Virus record (IMG/VR): IMGVR_UViG_3300030328_000558
Coordinates: 1 to 22,361 of that record
Direction: 5' to 3' (one strand)
Length of the DNA stretch: 22,361 bases
DNA from: a virus
This document shows, one piece after another, positions 17,793 to 22,361 of this stretch. The translations under genes and the position numbers were made by a program. The notes under the pieces are model-generated. The model ran no database searches. It was not told the origin of the DNA and saw only the letters and a list, made by a program, of their open reading frames with translations. Every line of letters starts with the position of its first letter. The stretch's first letter is position 1.

Positions 17793-17797
17793 GGTTT
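17775..17797 (+). promoter_or_regulatory. T7-like phage promoter candidate 1 before the tail fibre gene
   Basis: Aligned to the 23-base T7 consensus (-17 to +6), 14 of 23 positions match, with CTCTATAGGG against CACTATAGGG in the core (-7 to +3). The predicted start is G17792, the last base of the upstream stop codon. The site corresponds to T7 phi-17. It lies in coding sequence, so some similarity could be chance, and the phage's polymerase specificity is unknown. Confidence 0.35.
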
Positions 17798-17809
17798 AGC
17801 AAAAAACCA

Positions 17810-17832
17810 CAAAATAAGGCACAATAGGGCTA
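17810..17832 (+). promoter_or_regulatory. T7-like phage promoter candidate 2 before the tail fibre gene
   Basis: Also 14 of 23 matches to the T7 consensus, with CACAATAGGG against CACTATAGGG in the core. The predicted start is G17827, 33 bases before the fibre ATG. It lies in the only gap between the core genes and the fibre gene (17793-17859), making it the better placed candidate. The same bases include AT..GGCAC, a weak partial match to the cyanophage Syn5 promoter as I recall it, so the recognised element is uncertain. Confidence 0.4.
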
Positions 17833-17859
17833 CATGGTTGTTGAGTATTACAGGATCGT

Positions 17860-20800
17860 ATGGCCCAGTCTTATGTAACCTTCACAGGGAATGGGTCTTC
17901 CACTGGCCCTATCACTCTTGGATTTAACTATATCCTTAAGGCTCACGTAAAGGTTTACGAAGGAAGGGATATTCTTGCTAACACCGGAACATTAAAATCA
18001 GAGACTACTCATTACACCTTTAATGGTGCAGGTACTCAAATTTCACTGGTTACTGCTCCTGCTAATGGAGTAATAATCACGATAGAAAGACAGACACCAA
18101 ATGATGATCAGATTGTTCCTTATGCAGATGGTTCAAACTTAATTGCAGATTCGTTAAATAACTCAGATAAACAGACTCTTTTTTGTACCCAGGAATTAGA
18201 AGACCGCCAGGCGCTAAGTGCTGCTAAGGCTGATGCTGCTAAGACTGCTTCTGATACTGCGACTAGCAATGTAACTACATTGACAGGTACACAGTTCAAG
18301 ACTGATGGAAGTGTGCCTATGACAGGCAACATTAATGCAAACAGCAATAAAGTTGTTAATCTTGCTGATCCGACTAGCGCACAAGATGCAGTTACAAAAG
18401 CGTACCTGGAGCGCACTGGAAGCATTACAACGACACAGATTTCTGATGGCACAATTACCAATACAGATATAAATGCGAGTGCAGCAATATCAGGATCGAA
18501 GTTACAAGCTTCTTCTGGGTCTAACGCAGGAAGCATGTCTTCTGCTCATTACACCAAAATAGAAGGAATAGAAGCTTCGGCCACTGCTGATCAATCAGCC
18601 ACGGAAATAAAGAGTTCATACGAATCTAATTCAGATACCAACGCTTACACAGACGCAGAGAAAACAAAGCTCTCTGGAATTGAAACCAGCGCAACCGCCG
18701 ATCAATCTGCTAGTGAAATCAAGTCGTCTTACGAAAGTAATAGCAATACCAATGCTTTCACTGATGCGAATAAAACTTTAGTTGATGCGATTTCCGCAAC
18801 TGCTACAGAAATTAATTACACAACGAATGTCACTTCTGATATTCAGAGTCAGATCAATAACAAGCAACCACTGGCTAATCAGCTAAACACCCTTACAGGG
18901 ATGGTTCAGGCAACGGCCAGTAAATTAGCTGAAAATCAAACTTTAACGGCTGATATTAATGATCTTAACCAGATTGATGGACTAACAAAACAAGATGGTA
19001 CTAATTTATCTGACACAGATAGTTCTTTCCCTACCTCTAAAGCTGTAGTTAATTATGTCGCTGCACAGCTTGCACCTATTGGCGGTCTTGAAGTTGTAGC
19101 TACTGAGGTTGCTTTCCCTAATACTCAGCCTGCATCTGGTGTAGTTATTTCGATTAGTGATGCCGGTGGAGTTGTTGTTAATGGATCAGGAGTTAGTACG
19201 ACAGGTCGAACATCTGGTGGTGCAACAGTAACGATTAATGGTTTTCCTTCCAGTCTTCAAGGAGAAACCTTAGTTGCTGGTGTTGGCTTAATGGTCAGTT
19301 CTACCGGCTCTAGCCAAACTTATAATTACCATAAGATCCTTGGAAAAGAAGATGATATTAAACAATTATCAGATGATATAAATAATTTCAACGAAAGGTA
19401 TCGTGTAGAGAATACATTACCTGCTGCTAATAGTTCAACGAACCATGATGGTGATTTGGTCTGGGCTAAAGATGTTGGAAAGATGTATGTCTACAGTGGA
19501 GATTATGATGGTACTCCAGTAGGAAGTTTTGGTGAAGTTCAATCCATTGGTAATTTCTATATATCAACTTTAAGTCCTGCGTTTAATGGCACCCTTCAAG
19601 ATTTCACAATTACAAATGCACCTTCTAGTGCAGAACAAATCCTTTTAAGTATTAATGGTGTTCTTCAACGTCCAAACGCAGGTAATTCCACACCGTCAGA
19701 AGGGTTTGCGTTAAGTGGAAGCACAGTAAAGCTTGCTGCTGCACCAGCTAGTACAGATACCCACTTCGCAGTTGTTCTTGGATCAACGGTCAATATTGGA
19801 ACTCCAAGTGACAACACAGTAGATACAGACATATTGATGAGTGGAGCCGTAACAGGAGATAAGATAGCAACTAACTTAGATCTAGTAGATAATAAGAAAA
19901 TTCGTTTTGGGACAGGTAATGATTTAGAAATTTTTCATAATGCTAATGATGGAATTATTAAAGAAACAGAGAGGGATTTATTCCTAGTTAATACGGTAGC
20001 AAACGGTCAGATAATACAGAAAACTGATGGTAATTGGTTAGTCTCAAATCAAAACCAAAATGAATATAGAATTAAAGCCTTTAATAACGGAGCCGTTGAA
20101 CTCTATTACGACAACAGTAAGAAGCTTGAGACGACTAGCACGGGTACGAAGATAACTGGACATTTATTTATTGATAACGCAGGTGACGATGGTTTATATA
20201 TTGGCGATGCTACTGGTAGTAACACTTATATTGATATAGATTCAGCAGCAAATCGAAGAGCAGTTCTTAGATTTAGGTCAGCCGGAACAACAAAATGGGC
20301 GATGGGTCGTGGTGATTCAGATGATCTTAGTGCAGATTCCTTCTTTATAGGCGTTGGTAATAGTGGTGGAGGGAGTAGTGATGCAAAATTCACGCTTACA
20401 AATACAGGTAACGCTACTTTTGTAGGAGATGTAGATTTAGCTGATAGTAAAAAGTTAAAACTCGGAGATAGTGATGATCTACAGATCTACCATGATGGAT
20501 CTAATTCATATATAGATAATGCTACTGGTAATTTATATATAAGGTCTGGTGGTAATCATATAGTTCTTAGAGCAAAGGATGATGAACAAAGTATTCAATG
20601 TGATCCTAATGGTGCTGTACAACTCTTTTACGACAATAGTAAGAAGTTTGAGACTGCTTCAAACGGAATTAGTATCCCTATTACTGCAGCACAGGATGGT
20701 ATAAGACTTACTGCTTCTGGTGCCCACTATGCAGCCTTATATGCAGATATTAATAGAACTGGTGCAGACGAAAATCTATTAAATATTCGTGCAGCCTGGG

Positions 20801-21648
20801 ATGGTACATCAGTTGGTCAAATTTTATTTAAGACTGGAGCTGACACTACAAACAAAGATGACGGTGCGATCCAATTTAGAACAGCATCGGCTGGAAGTTT
20901 AGTTGACAGTTTAAGAATAACTAATAACGGACATTTAGAATTACCTGATTCTAGGGAGCTTAGAATTGGAACTGGAGATGATCTGAAAATCTACCATGAT
21001 GGATCTAATTCATACATAAAAGATGCGGGTACAGGTGATCTAATTATTAATGCAACTGGTGTAGAAATAAAGAATGCTAATGATAATGAAACTATGGCTA
21101 CGTTTACTAGAGATGGTAGTGTAGATCTCTATTACAATAACGTTAAAACGTTTGAGACAACTAGCACTGGTGTCACCGTAACAGGAAGACTAAAGCAAAC
21201 TACAGGATGTGCCTTCAGAGCAAGACCAGCTAGTAATGGTCAAAGCATCGCTGATAATGTACCTACAAAAGTTAATCACGGGACTGAGATATATGACTAC
21301 GGTAACAATTACAATACAACTACTTCTCAATTCACTTCTCCTGTAAATGGTGTTTATCATTTTGATGCTGCGGTCAGAGTAGGTACTCCCTCTTCTCCTT
21401 GTAGATTTGAAATAGCCTTTTATATCGATGGTGGCAATAGCTCTAATACTCCTGGTGTTGGTTGGAACCAAACAGATGGCAACAATGCTGGACTTATGCT
21501 TTCTGGAGATGTGTATTTAAATGCTAATCAAACTGTTGAAGTGAGAATAGAAACAAATGGTGGTAACACTACTGTTGATGTTGATGCAAATATGGAGGGC
21601 TATGACAACGCTACTTGGTTCTCAGGGCATTTAGTACATGAGGTATAA
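17860..21648 (+). CDS. Tail fibre with T7 gp17-type attachment domain and C1q-like tip
   Basis: The 1262-residue protein should trimerise and bind the host receptor. Domains in order: residues 1-115, T7 gp17-type tail-attachment domain (YVTFTGNGSS..., TIERQTPNDDQIVPYADGS, then L...Q...); 116-190, helical linker ending MTGNINANSNKVVNL and AVTKAYLE, common in phage fibres; 237-310, a 37-residue tandem repeat; 390-640, beta-rich parts; 674-1109, three copies of a shaft module (G..DDL.IYHDGSNSYI...YYDN.KK.ETT..G); 1117-1262, a C1q/TNF-like jelly roll (CAFRARPAS, TSPVNGVYHFDAAV, LSGDVYLNANQTVEVRI, TWFSGHLVHEV). The tip is the probable receptor-binding part. T7 gp17 is 553 aa, so this fibre is over twice as long and its distal part is unrelated. 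A weak SD, AGGA at 17852-17855, precedes the ATG by 4 bases. Confidence 0.93.
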   Translation: MAQSYVTFTGNGSSTGPITLGFNYILKAHVKVYEGRDILANTGTLKSETTHYTFNGAGTQISLVTAPANGVIITIERQTPNDDQIVPYADGSNLIADSLNNSDKQTLFCTQELEDRQALSAAKADAAKTASDTATSNVTTLTGTQFKTDGSVPMTGNINANSNKVVNLADPTSAQDAVTKAYLERTGSITTTQISDGTITNTDINASAAISGSKLQASSGSNAGSMSSAHYTKIEGIEASATADQSATEIKSSYESNSDTNAYTDAEKTKLSGIETSATADQSASEIKSSYESNSNTNAFTDANKTLVDAISATATEINYTTNVTSDIQSQINNKQPLANQLNTLTGMVQATASKLAENQTLTADINDLNQIDGLTKQDGTNLSDTDSSFPTSKAVVNYVAAQLAPIGGLEVVATEVAFPNTQPASGVVISISDAGGVVVNGSGVSTTGRTSGGATVTINGFPSSLQGETLVAGVGLMVSSTGSSQTYNYHKILGKEDDIKQLSDDINNFNERYRVENTLPAANSSTNHDGDLVWAKDVGKMYVYSGDYDGTPVGSFGEVQSIGNFYISTLSPAFNGTLQDFTITNAPSSAEQILLSINGVLQRPNAGNSTPSEGFALSGSTVKLAAAPASTDTHFAVVLGSTVNIGTPSDNTVDTDILMSGAVTGDKIATNLDLVDNKKIRFGTGNDLEIFHNANDGIIKETERDLFLVNTVANGQIIQKTDGNWLVSNQNQNEYRIKAFNNGAVELYYDNSKKLETTSTGTKITGHLFIDNAGDDGLYIGDATGSNTYIDIDSAANRRAVLRFRSAGTTKWAMGRGDSDDLSADSFFIGVGNSGGGSSDAKFTLTNTGNATFVGDVDLADSKKLKLGDSDDLQIYHDGSNSYIDNATGNLYIRSGGNHIVLRAKDDEQSIQCDPNGAVQLFYDNSKKFETASNGISIPITAAQDGIRLTASGAHYAALYADINRTGADENLLNIRAAWDGTSVGQILFKTGADTTNKDDGAIQFRTASAGSLVDSLRITNNGHLELPDSRELRIGTGDDLKIYHDGSNSYIKDAGTGDLIINATGVEIKNANDNETMATFTRDGSVDLYYNNVKTFETTSTGVTVTGRLKQTTGCAFRARPASNGQSIADNVPTKVNHGTEIYDYGNNYNTTTSQFTSPVNGVYHFDAAVRVGTPSSPCRFEIAFYIDGGNSSNTPGVGWNQTDGNNAGLMLSGDVYLNANQTVEVRIETNGGNTTVDVDANMEGYDNATWFSGHLVHEV
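18568..18789 (+). repeat. Two-copy 111-base tandem repeat in the tail fibre gene
   Basis: Unit 1 is 18568-18678 and unit 2 is 18679-18789, each 37 codons. The protein copies are near-identical (ATADQSA.EIKSSYESNS.TNA.TDA.KT), but many codons differ synonymously, so the duplication is old and kept at protein level. It lies in the shaft between linker and beta-rich region, and probably forms a repeating coiled or triple-helical stalk segment. Confidence 0.8.
19880..21190 (+). repeat. Three degenerate shaft modules in the tail fibre gene
   Basis: Modules occur at residues about 674-767, 858-940 and 1028-1109. Each has the frame G.(G/D)(N/D)DL.I(F/Y)H, then a TG.L stretch, then (L/Q)(Y/F)YDN or YYNN, K, ET. 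Between them lie longer beta-rich stretches with SAGTTKW or TGADTT patterns. A 26-base exact direct repeat at DNA level (20485-20510 and 20989-21014) marks the module starts of copies 2 and 3. Two further copies are in the next gene. Confidence 0.8.
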
Positions 21649-21690
21649 ATGAAAATCTTACAAATAATTATTGCACCTGAGAGTGCATAA
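21649..21690 (+). CDS. Possible 13-codon ORF after the tail fibre gene
   Basis: ATG follows the fibre stop without a gap (TAAATG) and encodes MKILQIIIAPESA. GAGGT at 21640-21644 lies 4 bases upstream. It ends 22 bases before the next gene, whose own start lacks an SD. It could be a coupling ORF that hands ribosomes on, or a chance ORF; the peptide is hydrophobic but too short to assign. Confidence 0.25.
   Translation: MKILQIIIAPESA
21668..21690 (+). other. Small hairpin between the two fibre genes
   Basis: TGCAC (21672-21676) and GTGCA (21683-21687) pair around loop CTGAGA. TTA 21668-21670 and TAA 21688-21690 extend the stem across a one-base bulge. No T-run follows, so it is unlikely to be an intrinsic terminator. 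It overlaps the end of the 13-codon ORF and could affect mRNA processing or re-initiation at the next gene. Confidence 0.35.
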
Positions 21691-21712
21691 ACCATTCAAC
21701 TAATTCACAACA

Positions 21713-22361
21713 ATGGCACTCACTAAAATTGACGATAGAGGTGTTACCTATCCTCTAGATTTATTAGACAACGAGCAGATTCGTTTCGGGACAGGGAATG
21801 ATTTAGTTATATCTCACAATGGATCTAATTCTTTCATAGAAGAGTCAGGGACAGGTGCCCTCTATGTAGATTCAAATCATATTATTTTCAGGAAACAAGG
21901 TACAGCTGAGGTTCTATCTCAGTTTATTGGGGATGGAGCCGTTGAACTTTATTACGACAACGTTAAGATGTTTGCTACGACTTCGACAGGTGTTTTAATA
22001 GATGGAAGTAATACAACTGGTTCAGAAGTTCGAGGAGATTTTAGATTTAAATCGGAATCGAGTGGTGTATCAAAAGTTATATGGGATGGTAGTCTTGATA
22101 TGATGCGATGGCAGGATACATATAAAGCTACATTTGGAACAGGATCGGATCTACAAATCTACCATAATGGAACATCCAGTCTTATAGATAATAATACAGG
22201 TCATTTATACATCAGAAATAATGTTAATGATGATGACGGATCTAATATTTATATTGAAGCTAAAGCAGGTGAACAAAGTGCTATCTTTACCCATGATGCT
22301 GGTGTAGAGCTTCGATATGACAACGCTAAGAAGTTTGAGACAAATGCTGGTGGAATATTAG
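21713..22361 (+). CDS. Second tail-fibre-type protein, 3'-truncated by window edge
   Basis: The frame opens at ATG 21713 (MALTKIDDRGVTYPLD) and runs to the window end, 216 codons without a stop. It repeats the shaft module of the preceding fibre: IRFGTGNDLVISHNGSNS near 23-40, GAVELYYDNVKMF.TTSTG near 75-93, then FGTGSDLQIYHNGTSS near 140-155 and GVELRYDNAKKFET near 197-210. It lacks the T7 gp17 attachment domain, so it is more likely a distal fibre, a subunit attached to the first fibre, or an alternative tip protein than a stand-alone T7-type fibre. No SD precedes it (ATTCACAACA). The C-terminal, receptor-binding end is outside the window. Confidence 0.85.
   Translation, partial: MALTKIDDRGVTYPLDLLDNEQIRFGTGNDLVISHNGSNSFIEESGTGALYVDSNHIIFRKQGTAEVLSQFIGDGAVELYYDNVKMFATTSTGVLIDGSNTTGSEVRGDFRFKSESSGVSKVIWDGSLDMMRWQDTYKATFGTGSDLQIYHNGTSSLIDNNTGHLYIRNNVNDDDGSNIYIEAKAGEQSAIFTHDAGVELRYDNAKKFETNAGGIL

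Noticed and set aside
17793-17808. GGTTT/AAACC hairpin between core and fibre genes as terminator
   Set aside because: Only 5 bp, AT-rich stem and no T-run after it.
18120-18536. 138-codon antisense ORF in the tail fibre gene
   Set aside because: It mirrors the repetitive Ala/Ser/Thr-rich coding strand; no start signal or recognisable domain, and all other genes are on the plus strand.
19880-22361. CRISPR-like array suggested by regularly recurring identical tracts
   Set aside because: The tracts are in-frame protein-module repeats with uneven spacing of hundreds of bases and coding sequence between them.

Overview
The window is most of the late (virion) module of a T7-like podovirus. Gene order matches T7 exactly: portal (gene 8) - scaffold (9) - major capsid (10) - terminator - tail tubular A (11) - tail tubular B (12) - gp13-like - gp14-like - gp15-like - gp16-like, here two genes - tail fibre (17) - a further fibre-like gene. 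All genes are on the plus strand. Six of the seven junctions from gene 11 to the second gene-16-type gene overlap, abut or leave a single base between genes. Moderate-to-low GC, few Shine-Dalgarno (SD) sequences, and fibre repeats of a kind I associate with marine virus sequences suggest a marine host. A picocyanobacterium or marine alphaproteobacterium is my guess; no host gene or tRNA here settles it. The capsid sequence resembles T7 gp10 in motifs but is divergent.

Layout. 1-2997 is the head module: 3'-terminal part of the portal gene, scaffold, a 113-base leader with secondary structure and an SD-preceded 11-codon ORF, then the capsid gene. 3024-3055 is a strong intrinsic terminator at the position of T7 T-phi. 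3093-6253 encodes the two tail-tube/nozzle proteins. 6250-17792 encodes the presumed ejected core: a small gp13-like protein, gp14-like and gp15-like proteins, then two very large proteins (1497 and 1167 aa). 17775-17832 holds two sequences resembling the T7 RNA polymerase promoter just before the tail fibre gene, where T7 has phi-17. 17860-21648 is the tail fibre: T7-type attachment domain, shaft repeats and a C1q-like jelly-roll tip. 21713 to the window end is a second fibre-type gene built from the same repeat module but without the attachment domain.

Functionally the genes build the procapsid (portal, scaffold, capsid), close it with the tail (11, 12, 17), and load an internal core that should be ejected into the host. 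The most notable part is the gene-16 region. It is about twice the size of T7 gp16 and shows no recognisable lytic transglycosylase. The first protein instead carries a ParB/ddrB-like motif set and an HExxH zinc-metallopeptidase motif, as in phage 'polyvalent' proteins thought to act in the host cell on entry. A second point is regulatory: two SD-less genes (capsid and second fibre) are each preceded by a very short ORF that does have an SD-like sequence.
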